64,000 bases of DNA from Burkholderiales bacterium. GTDB taxonomy: Bacteria > Pseudomonadota > Gammaproteobacteria > Burkholderiales > Burkholderiaceae_E. The translations under genes were made by a program, and so were the position numbers. Below the pieces are notes generated by a model. The model did no database searches. It saw nothing but the letters and a program-made list of their open reading frames with translations, and was not told the origin of the DNA. Shown piece by piece: positions 18,526 through 27,371 of the stretch. The first letter of the stretch is position 1. Each line of letters begins with the position of its first letter. The stretch is taken from positions 100,593 through 164,592 of the forward strand of contig JAPOKJ010000003.1 of assembly GCA_029977705.1 (NCBI GenBank), read 5' to 3'.

Positions 18526-19542
18526 ATGATCAAAGCAGCCCGTTTCGTGGCCGCAATCGCGCTGAGCCTGAGTGCCAGCGCCCATGCCGGTGGACTGTAT
18601 TTCTTCGGTGACAGCTTGTCGGATACCGGCAACACCTCCACCTACTTTGGCGGCGCGCTTCCGACCATTACCCCGGGCACGCCTTACGCGCCCGGCCAGT
18701 GGACGGACAACCAGGGCGGCGGCGTGTGGTCCGCCCAGTTCGCAGCGGTCTACGGTTCATCCATCGACAGCCGGGCCTCCCTGCTGGGCGGGGGCAACTT
18801 CGCCTGGGCGGGCGCTCGCTCCTACAGCTTTGCCGGAGGCGTGCCGGGCCTGGACCAGCAGGTCGGGGCCTACCTCAGCCTGCCGGGCACCTCGCGCGCC
18901 AACGACCTGTTCGTGATCATGATCGGCGGCAATGACGTCAAGCCGATTGCCACCGACGCTGGCAACGCTGCCGCAGCCGTGCTTGGCGGTGGCGGAACCC
19001 CCTCCCAGGCCAACCTGGCCTTCGCGGGTGCCGTGGCCACCGGCGTGACCAGCGGTCTGACCAACATCCTGAACGCGGTCAACACCCTTTATGCCGATGG
19101 CGGCCGCCACTTCCTGATCGCCAACATGCCCGATGTCGGCGCAACCCCGAATGTACGGCTGCAAGGCCCTGCCACGGTCGGTGCGGTCAACGCGGTGGTC
19201 AATGCCTGGAACACCAACTTCAACAGCCTGGTGCTGTCGATGTCTGGCATTCCCGGTATCGATGTCGATGTCCTCGACCTGTATGGACTGGCCACCCAAA
19301 GCCCGGCCTATTACGCGGCCCTGGGCTTCACCAATACGACGGACACCTGCTTCGTCAGCGCCACCACGGCCACCCTGCAGGACTGCCGGACCTACTTCTT
19401 CTCCGACGACTTCCATCCCACCTCGGCCGCCCATGCACTGATCGCCCAGACGGCGCTCAAGGCAGTGCCTACGCCGGCCACGCTGGCGCTATTCGCGATT
19501 GGCTTGCTGGGGCTGGCCGGCATGCGCCGCAAGCAGGCCTGA
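18526..19542 (+). CDS. Secreted SGNH/GDSL hydrolase with PEP-CTERM sorting tail
   Basis: A 338-residue exported esterase or lipase-like protein. The signal peptide ends at AHA (about residue 21). Block I GDSLSD (28-33) carries the nucleophile Ser30, GGND (about 124-127) the oxyanion Asn, and DDFHPT near 300 the Asp-x-x-His pair. The C-terminus has a PEP-CTERM-type signal: VPTPATLAL, a hydrophobic helix, then RRK. This is expected to be cut by exosortase and linked to the surface or exopolysaccharide. The ribosome site AGAGGAG precedes ATG 18526. It has its own sigma-54 promoter and a strong terminator, so it is monocistronic. The substrate is unknown. Confidence 0.92.
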   Translation: MIKAARFVAAIALSLSASAHAGGLYFFGDSLSDTGNTSTYFGGALPTITPGTPYAPGQWTDNQGGGVWSAQFAAVYGSSIDSRASLLGGGNFAWAGARSYSFAGGVPGLDQQVGAYLSLPGTSRANDLFVIMIGGNDVKPIATDAGNAAAAVLGGGGTPSQANLAFAGAVATGVTSGLTNILNAVNTLYADGGRHFLIANMPDVGATPNVRLQGPATVGAVNAVVNAWNTNFNSLVLSMSGIPGIDVDVLDLYGLATQSPAYYAALGFTNTTDTCFVSATTATLQDCRTYFFSDDFHPTSAAHALIAQTALKAVPTPATLALFAIGLLGLAGMRRKQA

Positions 19543-19597
19543 AGGCATCCCGGACGCCAGGGGGCGAGTGATCCTTCCCCCTGAACGCAAGGCACCG

Positions 19598-19638
19598 CGC
19601 CGCGATTGGGCACCAGGCCTGATCGCGGCGTTTTCTTT
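19598..19638 (+). terminator. Rho-independent terminator of the SGNH PEP-CTERM gene
   Basis: A 9-bp perfect stem CGCCGCGAT (19598-19606) with ATCGCGGCG (19622-19630) and a 15-base loop is followed at once by TTTTCTTT. It lies 55 bases after the stop codon. Confidence 0.85.
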
Positions 19639-19696
19639 GGGCGACTGATTTCGGTGCACCGGGTCAGTGTCGAGAGCAAATCGACGACAATCCCTC

Positions 19697-20284
19697 ATGG
19701 CTCTCACTCTCTTCACCACGCCGCTCATCAAGACCTTGCTGCGGACCGGCTCGCTGCTGTTCCTCAAGCTCAAGGGCTGGCGCGTCGAGGGCTCGTTGCC
19801 CGCCGACGGACAACGGGCCGTGCTGATCGCCGCCCCGCACACCAGCAACTGGGACCTGCCCTACACCTTGATGGTGGCCTTCGCGCTGGGCCTGAACATC
19901 CGGTGGATGGGCAAGGCCTCCCTGTTTCGCGCCCCCTTCGGCCCGGTCATGCGCTGGCTGGGCGGCATCGCGGTGGATCGCAGCCAGTCCAACAACCTGG
20001 TGGCGGCGTCTGCCCGGGCCTTGCGCGAGGCCCCGCAGGCCTTCCAGCTGATCGTGCCTCCGGAAGGCACACGCAGCAGGACGCGCTACTGGAAGACCGG
20101 GTTCTACTACATCGCGCTGCAGGCCGGCGTGCCGATCGTGATGGCCTACATGGACTACAGCGAACGGCGCTCCGGACTCGGCCCGGTGTTTGTGCCCAGC
20201 GGCAACATCGAGCAGGACATGGTCGCCATCAAGGCCTTCTACGCGCCCTTCAAGGGTCGCCATGCCGATCAGTTCCAGGCCTGA
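19697..20284 (+). CDS. Lysophospholipid (1-acyl-glycerol-3-phosphate) acyltransferase family protein
   Basis: About 195 residues with PlsC-type motifs: H-T-S-N-W-D (the HX4D-like catalytic motif, near residues 49-54) and PPEGTRS (about 125-131) for glycerol-phosphate binding. Only one weak hydrophobic N-terminal stretch (LLRTGSLLFLK) suggests peripheral membrane attachment. The protein is shorter than PlsC (~240) and resembles the small stand-alone acyltransferases in this family. ATG 19697 is used; a GTG at 19667 is possible and neither has a clear ribosome site. It is preceded by a terminator, so it needs its own promoter. Confidence 0.85.
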   Translation: MALTLFTTPLIKTLLRTGSLLFLKLKGWRVEGSLPADGQRAVLIAAPHTSNWDLPYTLMVAFALGLNIRWMGKASLFRAPFGPVMRWLGGIAVDRSQSNNLVAASARALREAPQAFQLIVPPEGTRSRTRYWKTGFYYIALQAGVPIVMAYMDYSERRSGLGPVFVPSGNIEQDMVAIKAFYAPFKGRHADQFQA

Positions 20285-20333
20285 AACCTGAGCCCGGCGA
20301 GCGTCCCCCGCGGGCGGCGCTGGAGCGGGTGCT

Positions 20334-21152
20334 TCAGGTACCGATCCTGAGGGCCGCGGTGCGCTTTCTCAACAGGGCCAGCACACTCATCACAACGATG
20401 CGGCTGGTGCGCGGGTTGTCCGAAGGAATGTTCTCGATGCTCACCGTAAAGCGGGCCGCCTCGGCATCCACGGTGATCGCATGCATGTTGCGGGTGATGC
20501 CCGGATCGGCCCACAACTCGACCCGGGTGCGCAGCGCTCCCACCCCTGCCAGGGACAAGGCCGCGACCACATTGACATTGGCGGGAAAGCCTTCCACCGC
20601 CTCCAGCGCGTTGCCGGAAAAGATCTTCAGCGGTTCGCGCAGCCCCTCGAGGCTGATGCCCTGACGCACCAGATAGGGCGCACCGGCAAAGCCCTGCGGG
20701 GGCTTGCGACTGGACATCTGCACCTCATGGATCGCGCCCTCGGCACAGGCCAGGATGGCATCGAGGCCGAGCAAGGCTCCGCTGGGCACCTGCAGCGTGC
20801 CGCCACTGGCGCGCGCCTGTTCGATCAGATCCGGTCGACGCAGCAGCCCGCCCACCGACAGCACCACCGCCGTCTTGCCCGCCTGCAGGAAAGGCGTGAC
20901 GATGTCCGGCAACAAGGCGGCCGGCGCACACTCGATGACGAGATCGGCAAGCGGCTCGAGCTGATCGATCGGCACCACCTGCACGCCACCCGGCAAGGCG
21001 GCGGCAAAGTCTGCTGCACGGGCCTGGTCCCGGGCCGAGACGGCCACCAGTTGCAGCCCCTCGATGCGCCCCTGCGCCAATTCGCGCGCCAGTACCTTGC
21101 CGATGGCACCCAGCCCGGCAATGGCGACCCGTGTCTTGGCAGGCATGTTCAT
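20334..21152 (-). CDS. Aspartate dehydrogenase family protein (copy 2)
   Basis: 272 residues, clearly homologous to the copy at 159-986: the same GLGAIG Rossmann motif (about 12-17), PSGALLGLDAI, FPANVNV and WADP...N-x-H-x-I blocks. ATG 21152 is preferred, with AGGAG upstream inside the end of the SulP gene. The start lies one base after the SulP stop, so the two are co-transcribed and probably coupled. If it is a true aspartate dehydrogenase, the link with an anion permease is unexplained. A different small dicarboxylate or amino acid substrate is possible. Confidence 0.85.
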   Translation of the reverse strand: MNMPAKTRVAIAGLGAIGKVLARELAQGRIEGLQLVAVSARDQARAADFAAALPGGVQVVPIDQLEPLADLVIECAPAALLPDIVTPFLQAGKTAVVLSVGGLLRRPDLIEQARASGGTLQVPSGALLGLDAILACAEGAIHEVQMSSRKPPQGFAGAPYLVRQGISLEGLREPLKIFSGNALEAVEGFPANVNVVAALSLAGVGALRTRVELWADPGITRNMHAITVDAEAARFTVSIENIPSDNPRTSRIVVMSVLALLRKRTAALRIGT

Positions 21153-21153
21153 G

Positions 21154-22893
21154 TCATGCGTCTCCTGTTGTACCGATGGGCGCATCTTGTCGCGCGTGCA
21201 GGCGCTCTTGTGCAGCCAGGAAGGCCTCGTGGGTGCTCAGGAAGACCCGCCCCTCGAGACGCTCGCCCAGACCGGTGCCGCGCAAGCGGTCCATCACCGG
21301 TCCCTTGATTTCGGCCAGCCACAGGAGGATGCCGCGCTGGCCCAGGCTGCGCTCGAGCTCGGTGAGCATGGCCAGGGCGGTGGCATCGATCTGGTTGATC
21401 GCCGAGCCAATGATCAGGAAGATCCGCGTCTGCGGCTGGGCCTGCAACAGGCTCTCGATGCGCGCTTCCACCACACTGGCGTTGGCAAAGAACAGGCTTT
21501 CGTCAATGCGCAGTGCGATCAGGCCCGGCAGGGTCTCGACCCGATGGCGCGCGATGTTGCGAAAGTGCTCGCTGCCGGCAAGCCGCCCGACCACCGCCAT
21601 GTGGGGTCGCGTGCTGCGCCAGACCAGGGCACCCAGCGAGAGCACCACGCCGATCAGGATGCCTGCTTCGACACCGATGAGCAGCACGCCCAAAAAGGTG
21701 CCGATCAGGGACAGCGCGTCAGCACGGTCATAGTGCCAGGCCTGGCGCAGGGTCTGCACGTCGATCAGGCTGCTGACTGCGATCATGATCGTGGCCGCCA
21801 GCACCGCATGGGGCAGCGGCCGGAACCAGGGCGTCAGGAACAGCACCACCACCAGCATCAGCACGGCCGCCATCACGCCAGCCAGCGGCGTTCGCGCCCC
21901 GGCGGCATCATTGACCACCGAACGGGCAAAGCCCCCGGTCACCGGGTAGCCGCCCGACAGGGCACTGGCCAGATTGGCAGCCCCCAATCCGAGCAGTTCG
22001 CGATCGGGATCGATGCGCTGCTGCTTGCGCAGCGCCAGCGACTGGGCCACCGAGACGCTCTCGACAAAGCCCACCAGGGCCAGAAGGGCGGCCGGCAGCA
22101 GCAGTTCGGACCACTGCGCCAGCGCTGGCCATTGCCCGGGCCACCCCGGCAGGCCTGCGGGCACCGGCCCGACCACCGACACGCCGCCCGGGCCGTCCAG
22201 GGACCAGAAGCGCACCACCAGGATCGCAGTGATCACCACCAGCATCGGCGCCAGGCGGGCCAGCAGATCGGAGGGTTTGGATGGCAGGCCGAAAGCACGC
22301 AACAAGGGGGCCAGATGACGCCGCGCCAATGCCAGCAGCAACAGGCTGGACAGGCCGATCAGGGCGGTCGCGCCATGGGCGGTCGGCAAGGCCTGGGCCA
22401 GATGCAGGAGCAGGCCGAGTCCGCCCTGTCCCTGCAGGTTCAGGCCGAGCAGGGGCTTGAGCTGGCCCAGCAGGATGAGAACGGCTGAACCACTGATGAA
22501 GCCGCTGATGACCGGGTGACTGAGCAGGTGGGCCAGAAAGCCGAAGCGCAGCAGGCCGAACAACAGCAGCATGGCGCCCGAAAGCGCGGCCAGGCCTGCG
22601 GCCAGGGCCAGGTATTGCGCAGACCCTGGCGGGGCCAGGCCGTGCAGGGCGCTGGCGGTCATCAGCGACAGCACGGCAACCGGGCCCACTGCCAGGCTCA
22701 TGCTCGAGCCGAAGGCGGCATACGCCATGATCGGCAACACGCTGGCATACAGGCCGACCTGGGCAGGCAGGCCCGCCATCAAGGCATAGGCCAGACTCTG
22801 GGGGATCAGCATCACCGCGACCACGAAGCCGGCGATCAGGTCGCCGGCCAGGTCGTCACGACGGTAGGATTTGAGCCAGTCAGGCAGGCTCAT
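21154..22893 (-). CDS. SulP/SLC26-family anion permease with STAS domain
   Basis: A 579-residue transporter. The N-terminal membrane part (about residues 1-420) has the SulP pattern (DLIAGFVVAVMLIPQSLAYALMAGLP near 20-45, then ISGFISGSAVLILLGQLK, and GGYPVTGGFARS). The C-terminal STAS domain is about residues 440-560 (FFANASVVEARI and IGSAINQIDATALAML). Family members carry sulfate, bicarbonate, or C4-dicarboxylates. The start at 22893 is an ATG; a TTG two codons earlier was not used. First gene of a pair with the aspartate-dehydrogenase-like protein. Nearby YeeE/YedE sulfur-transport proteins make sulfur anions plausible but not proven. Confidence 0.9.
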   Translation of the reverse strand: MSLPDWLKSYRRDDLAGDLIAGFVVAVMLIPQSLAYALMAGLPAQVGLYASVLPIMAYAAFGSSMSLAVGPVAVLSLMTASALHGLAPPGSAQYLALAAGLAALSGAMLLLFGLLRFGFLAHLLSHPVISGFISGSAVLILLGQLKPLLGLNLQGQGGLGLLLHLAQALPTAHGATALIGLSSLLLLALARRHLAPLLRAFGLPSKPSDLLARLAPMLVVITAILVVRFWSLDGPGGVSVVGPVPAGLPGWPGQWPALAQWSELLLPAALLALVGFVESVSVAQSLALRKQQRIDPDRELLGLGAANLASALSGGYPVTGGFARSVVNDAAGARTPLAGVMAAVLMLVVVLFLTPWFRPLPHAVLAATIMIAVSSLIDVQTLRQAWHYDRADALSLIGTFLGVLLIGVEAGILIGVVLSLGALVWRSTRPHMAVVGRLAGSEHFRNIARHRVETLPGLIALRIDESLFFANASVVEARIESLLQAQPQTRIFLIIGSAINQIDATALAMLTELERSLGQRGILLWLAEIKGPVMDRLRGTGLGERLEGRVFLSTHEAFLAAQERLHARQDAPIGTTGDA

Positions 22894-22946
22894 CAGCAAG
22901 GCAAGCCCATCAGTCAGGCACCCCCATCAAGCTGGCAGCCGGCCAT

Positions 22947-23378
22947 TCAAGCGCTTGGCCGCCCGCCGCTTCGGCGCAGCAACGCCACCAGGGCCATGCC
23001 GGCACACATCGCCAGCACGAACAGGGCGGCCTGCGTCTGGCCTGCCCCCAGGGCCACCAGGGCGGGACCTGGGCAGAATCCGGTCATGCCCCAGCCGGCC
23101 CCGAACAACAGGCTGCCGCCGATCAGGCGCATGTCGATGCGGCGTTCGGCCGGCGTCTCGAGCGGCCCGCCCAGCACCGCAGAACCGCGCCGGTAGACGA
23201 GCGCAAAGCCCACCAGGCCGATCAGGACTGCGCCCCCCATGACCAGGGCCAACGAGGGATCCCAGGCACCCGCCAGATCCAGAAAGCCGATCACCTTGCC
23301 CGGGTCGGCCATGCCCGCCAGGATCAGGGCGAGCCCGAAACCGAGACCGGCCAGAAAGTCCACCGCGCGTCGTAACAT
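22947..23378 (-). CDS. YeeE/YedE-family membrane protein, second half-type (PmpB-like)
   Basis: A 143-residue membrane protein with about four hydrophobic segments. DFLAGLGFGLALILAGMADPGKVIGFLDLAG near the N-terminus and GAGWGMTGFCPGPALVALGAG in the middle are signatures of the DUF6691/YeeE group. It pairs with the preceding 144-residue protein, 9 bp upstream on the same strand. Together the pair corresponds to the two-gene form of YeeE/YedE transporters, linked in other bacteria to thiosulfate or sulfur-compound uptake. The direct substrate here is inferred. Confidence 0.85.
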   Translation of the reverse strand: MLRRAVDFLAGLGFGLALILAGMADPGKVIGFLDLAGAWDPSLALVMGGAVLIGLVGFALVYRRGSAVLGGPLETPAERRIDMRLIGGSLLFGAGWGMTGFCPGPALVALGAGQTQAALFVLAMCAGMALVALLRRSGGRPSA

Positions 23379-23387
23379 GGGTTTGCC

Positions 23388-23822
23388 TCAGGCCTTGATC
23401 AGGTGACGAAGAATGAAGCCCGCCGCGAAGCCGGTCGCCATGAAACAAAGTGTTGCCACGAGCGATCGGGGCGAGCGCCGAGACAGCCCGCACACCCCAT
23501 GGCCACTGGTGCATCCTCCCGCCAGCCGGGTGCCGATGCCGACCAGCAGACCGCCCGCAATGAGCAGCAGGTTGGAGGCCTCGATGCGCATCAGAAGGCG
23601 CCCTCCCCCGGCCATCCACACCCACGGTGCCAGCAGCACGCCGGCCAGAAAGCACAGGCGCCACAGGGCATCGGCCGGACGGGCCGGCAACAGGCCGGCC
23701 AGGATGCCGCTGGCGCCCAGGATGCGGCCATTGAGCAGCAGGTAGATCACCGAGCAAAGCCCCAGCAGCAGGCCGCCTGCCAGCGAGGCGCCCGGTGTGA
23801 AATGGGTCCAGTCAATCGTCAT
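23388..23822 (-). CDS. YeeE/YedE-family membrane protein, first half-type (PmpA-like)
   Basis: A 144-residue membrane protein with the hallmark GGCTSGHGVCGLSR motif, whose cysteines are implicated in thiosulfate handling in YeeE. It has about four transmembrane segments. ATG 23822 has an AGGTG-type ribosome site. It is the first gene of a two-gene operon with the PmpB-like protein. Both genes read in the same direction as SulP and lie 53 bp upstream of it, so all four minus-strand genes may form a sulfur-anion transport cluster. Confidence 0.87.
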   Translation of the reverse strand: MTIDWTHFTPGASLAGGLLLGLCSVIYLLLNGRILGASGILAGLLPARPADALWRLCFLAGVLLAPWVWMAGGGRLLMRIEASNLLLIAGGLLVGIGTRLAGGCTSGHGVCGLSRRSPRSLVATLCFMATGFAAGFILRHLIKA

Positions 23823-23903
23823 GAAGCACCTGTTCAAAGGGTTCGGAGGGCCGCGCGAGGCGCCCATCGGCAAGGGCCGAACAACAGCCCGCGAGGCAGG
23901 CCA

Positions 23904-24353
23904 TCATTTGGCAAACAGTTGCGACAGGTCGCCGAAGGCCTTGAACTCGAGGGCATTGCCGGAGGGGTCGAGAAAGAACATCGTCGCCTGTTCGCCCACC
24001 TGCCCCTTGAAGCGGATATAAGGTTCGATGATGAAGGTCGTGCCGGCCGCCGTCAGCCGGTCGGCCAGGGCCTGCCACTCAGCCATGGGCAGGATGCCCC
24101 CGAAGTGTCGCACCGGCACCCCATGGCCATCGACCTGATTCTGGCTGCGGTGCCCGCATTCATCGGGCGCCAGGTGGGCCACGATCTGGTGTCCGTAGAA
24201 GTCGAAATCCACCCATTCATCAGAGCTGCGACCCTCACCGCAGCCGAGCAGCCCGCCGTAGAAGGCGCGAGCCTCCTGAAGGTCGCGAACCGGGAAGGCA
24301 AGGTGGAACAAGGCCTGGCGCGGGGCACTCTGTACAGTCTGGAGGGTGGTCAT
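23904..24353 (-). CDS. VOC (glyoxalase/dioxygenase superfamily) protein
   Basis: A 149-residue single-domain vicinal-oxygen-chelate protein. Paired beta-alpha-beta repeats are visible: [19 protein letters not shown] at the start, and [18 protein letters not shown] near the end with the metal-ligand-type Glu. His17 and Glu near 138 are candidate metal ligands. The ATG at 24353 has no obvious ribosome site. The protein is close to uncharacterised glyoxalase-like proteins. It is 81 bp upstream of the YeeE/YedE pair, with no clear functional link. Confidence 0.85.
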   Translation of the reverse strand: MTTLQTVQSAPRQALFHLAFPVRDLQEARAFYGGLLGCGEGRSSDEWVDFDFYGHQIVAHLAPDECGHRSQNQVDGHGVPVRHFGGILPMAEWQALADRLTAAGTTFIIEPYIRFKGQVGEQATMFFLDPSGNALEFKAFGDLSQLFAK

Positions 24354-24519
24354 GGCGAAACGGCAAGGGCTTCAGGGTGAATGCAAGGCGCCAGCACTGG
24401 CCGACTCGCGCAAAGCGTGGATGCACGGCGCCGGCGCTGGCCGGCCTGCCGAAAGTATAAGCGCAGGCGGGATCGGACAAGGTCGAATAACATGACGAGC
24501 CCGCGACCCGGCCCAGGGT

Positions 24520-25803
24520 TCAGCGCGTCATTGCGCCATAGACCAGGGCCTGCACCTGCTCGCGGTAGTACTTGCGCAGGTCACCCGGCGCTGCCGTGCC
24601 CAGCACCACCACCAGCCGCTCCTTGGGATCGGCAAAGAAGGCCGTGCCATAGGCCCCGTTCCAGGAGTATTCGCCCGGATTGCCGGGGACTGCCGCCAGG
24701 CCGGCCTGCTGGCGCACCGCCACACCGAGACCGAAGCCATAGCCCTCGCGATGCGGCTCGACCGCAGCCACCATGTTGCGGATGTCCGGGCCAAGATGAT
24801 TGGTGGTCATCAGGGCCACGATCTTCGGGCTCAGGACGCGCTGCTTGCCCAATGCGCCACCGTTGAGCAGCATCTGCCCAAAGCGCAGGTAGTCCGGCAC
24901 CGTGCCGAAGGCGCAGGCACCGCCACAGTCATGCTGGGACTGCTGGTCGAGCACCACCACCGACTGGGGCTTGCCGGTGAGCGGATCGTTGGCAAAGGGA
25001 CGGGCCAGCCGTGCGCGCTTTTCCTGCGGGACGGCGAAGGTGGTATCGACCATGCCCAGCGGCTGCCAGACCTGGGTCTGCAGGTACTGGCCGAGACGCT
25101 GTCCGGAGACCTTCTCGACCACGGCACCGAGCACATCGGTGGAGAAGCTGTACTCGAATTGCGCGCCCGGCTGATGCACCAGGGGCAGTTGCGTGATGCG
25201 CTTGATGAAGGCCTCGGTATCGCCCTCCATCGCCGGGGTCGTGCCGCCCGGGTAGAGCTTGGCCACCGGATGATCACCGCGCCCGCCATAGGTCAGTCCC
25301 GAGGTGTGGCGCATCAGGTCCTGAATGAAGATCGGCCGCTTCTGCGGCTCAAAGCGCAGGCTGCCATCGGGCTGCGGCAGGGCCACCTGCATCTTTGCAA
25401 AATCCGGGTAGTACTGCGCCAGCGGGCTCTTGAGCGGCAGGCGACCCTCCTGGTTCAGCTTCATGGCGGCAACGCTGGTCATGATCTTGGTCATCGAGGC
25501 CAGGCCGAAGATCGCATCGGTGCGCATCGGCACGCCCTTGGCCTTGTCCTGGAAGCCATGTGCCTTGTAGTAGACCAGTTGCCCGTCACGGGCGATGGCC
25601 AGGACCGCGCCGGGAACGCGCTCGGCCTTGATCTCGCGATCAAAGAATGCGTCCAGGTGCGCCAGTCCTTCTGCGGAAAAGCCGAGCGCCGCCGGATTGC
25701 CGCGCGGCAGCGGCAAGGGGTCTGCGGCCTGCACCGGCGCCGTCAGCCCGGTGAGGGCCGCCACGGCGCCGAGTGCGGCGAAGCGTTGCAGGGTGCTTGT
25801 CAT
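24520..25803 (-). CDS. Serine hydrolase, beta-lactamase/EstB family, exported
   Basis: A 427-residue penicillin-binding-protein-like esterase. A signal peptide ends near AQA (about residue 27). The catalytic S-x-x-K is Ser103-Met-Thr-Lys106, the second motif begins at Tyr218 (YSFSTDVLG), and LMRHTSGLTYGG is the usual family block. The ATG at 25803 has AAGGAG seven bases upstream, inside the 3' end of the MATE gene, whose stop lies one base before this start. The two are therefore co-transcribed. It is more likely an esterase or peptidase than a true beta-lactamase. Confidence 0.87.
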   Translation of the reverse strand: MTSTLQRFAALGAVAALTGLTAPVQAADPLPLPRGNPAALGFSAEGLAHLDAFFDREIKAERVPGAVLAIARDGQLVYYKAHGFQDKAKGVPMRTDAIFGLASMTKIMTSVAAMKLNQEGRLPLKSPLAQYYPDFAKMQVALPQPDGSLRFEPQKRPIFIQDLMRHTSGLTYGGRGDHPVAKLYPGGTTPAMEGDTEAFIKRITQLPLVHQPGAQFEYSFSTDVLGAVVEKVSGQRLGQYLQTQVWQPLGMVDTTFAVPQEKRARLARPFANDPLTGKPQSVVVLDQQSQHDCGGACAFGTVPDYLRFGQMLLNGGALGKQRVLSPKIVALMTTNHLGPDIRNMVAAVEPHREGYGFGLGVAVRQQAGLAAVPGNPGEYSWNGAYGTAFFADPKERLVVVLGTAAPGDLRKYYREQVQALVYGAMTR

Positions 25804-25804
25804 G

Positions 25805-27241
25805 TCAGTCTCCTTTTCTTGCTTGTGAAGGGTTGCTCGCAGTAGCAGGGCCCCAGTGCGAGCGCCTGACCATCCACACCATGGTCAGTCCATAGGCCGC
25901 CATCGCGGCTGAAGCCAGCGCGTAAATACTCCAGGTCGGTGCCTGGGCCTGCACCAGAAACCAGCCCCCGACCGCGATCACCAATAGCCGGACGCCACCC
26001 GCGATGACCGGGCCGCCAGCCTTGCCTGCCCCCAGCGACGAAAAATAAAGGGACATGCCCAGGCCCAGCAGGCCGTAAAGCGGACCGGCCCAGTGGAAAT
26101 AGATGGCGGCGGCCGCAATCACTTCCTCGTGATCGGTGAAGCGGTGTGTCCACAGGTCCGGAGCCACGGCCAGCAACAGGCCCAGCACGCCGAGCAGGCT
26201 GGCCGACAGGCCGGCGGCAGTCCAGGCGGCCCGGCGGGCCCGCGCAATGTTGCCCACACCGATGGCCATGCCCACCAGCGGCACCGAGGCCACGCCGATC
26301 GCAAAGGACAACGGAATGAGCAGAAACTCGAGCCGGATGCCAATGCCATAGCCGGCCAGGGCCGTGGTGCCGAACTTGGCCACCAGCCAAGTCAGGATCA
26401 GCATCGTGGCCACTGTCTGGAAGGGCGAGATGCAGGCCAGGGCCCCGACGCGCAGGATGTCGAGCAGCAGGTCGCGCTGCAGGCGCGTGCCGACAATGCG
26501 CAGCCGGATGCGCAGGCGACCGAAGCGAAGGAAGCCATACAGGACGGCCGAGCCGAGCGCATAGGCCGCCACCTGGCCCAGGGCCACGCCCGGCATGCCC
26601 CAGCGGGGAAACGGGCCCCAGCCCAGCCCCAGTGCGCCGCCGACCAGCACCTGGGTGATGGCCACCACGAAGGTGGTGGTGGCCGGCACCATCATGTTGC
26701 CGGAGCCGCGGATGACCGAGGAAAACGTGTTGAGCAGCCACACGCCGACGGACCCGACAAAGGCCACCCCGGCGTAGGCGCTGGCCTGTGCGAGCGCCTC
26801 GTCCCGGCCCCCCAGCGCCCGAAACAGCGTCGGCCCCAGGCTGAGCAGCAGCAGCATGTAGAGCAGACCGGCACTGACCGCAATCCAGAAGGCATGGACC
26901 GCCAGCGCATTGGCCCGCTCTGGCTGACCCGCCCCCAGGGCGCGGCTGACGGCCGAGGAAACGCCGCCGCCCATGGCACCGTTGGAGAGCATGCCCTGCA
27001 GCATCACGAAGGGAAACACCAGGGCCATGCCGGCCAGGGCCGGTACACCGAGCTGGCCCACATAACTGGTCTCGGCCACCGCGGCCGCTGCGCTGGCGAA
27101 CATGGCCACCATGTTGGGAATCGCGAAGCGGACCAGGGTGGGCAACAGCGGTGCCGTCAGCAAAGGGTTGCCAGGCGGTGCGGGAGCAGCCGCGGCAACG
27201 GGCTTGGCCTCCGTTCCGGATTCAGGTTCAGCCAGATTCAT
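25805..27241 (-). CDS. MATE-family efflux transporter
   Basis: A 478-residue polytopic membrane protein with the two-fold MATE repeat and about 12 helices. Family elements include LVRFAIPNMVAMFASAAAAVAETSYVGQLG near residue 35 and a similar block in the second half. Such pumps export cationic compounds with Na+ or H+ exchange. The ATG at 27241 has no strong ribosome site. It heads an operon with the downstream serine hydrolase. No adjacent regulator is visible. Confidence 0.9.
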   Translation of the reverse strand: MNLAEPESGTEAKPVAAAAPAPPGNPLLTAPLLPTLVRFAIPNMVAMFASAAAAVAETSYVGQLGVPALAGMALVFPFVMLQGMLSNGAMGGGVSSAVSRALGAGQPERANALAVHAFWIAVSAGLLYMLLLLSLGPTLFRALGGRDEALAQASAYAGVAFVGSVGVWLLNTFSSVIRGSGNMMVPATTTFVVAITQVLVGGALGLGWGPFPRWGMPGVALGQVAAYALGSAVLYGFLRFGRLRIRLRIVGTRLQRDLLLDILRVGALACISPFQTVATMLILTWLVAKFGTTALAGYGIGIRLEFLLIPLSFAIGVASVPLVGMAIGVGNIARARRAAWTAAGLSASLLGVLGLLLAVAPDLWTHRFTDHEEVIAAAAIYFHWAGPLYGLLGLGMSLYFSSLGAGKAGGPVIAGGVRLLVIAVGGWFLVQAQAPTWSIYALASAAMAAYGLTMVWMVRRSHWGPATASNPSQARKGD

Positions 27242-27371
27242 GGACGCAGACTAGCTGAAGCCCGCCGCAAAGGTGACGGCCGTTCCGGTGGCGCCGCAGC
27301 GGTCGATCGTGCAAGGGTGCGGGCCGTTGCGGGCGATCTGCCGCGGGCGCGAGAGGTTTTGGGTACCTTCC

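Noticed and set aside
24520..25803. True beta-lactamase (antibiotic resistance) assignment for the serine hydrolase
   Set aside because: Only the general S-x-x-K and Tyr motifs are present; sequence blocks resemble EstB-like esterases, and no specific class C features beyond the fold are visible.
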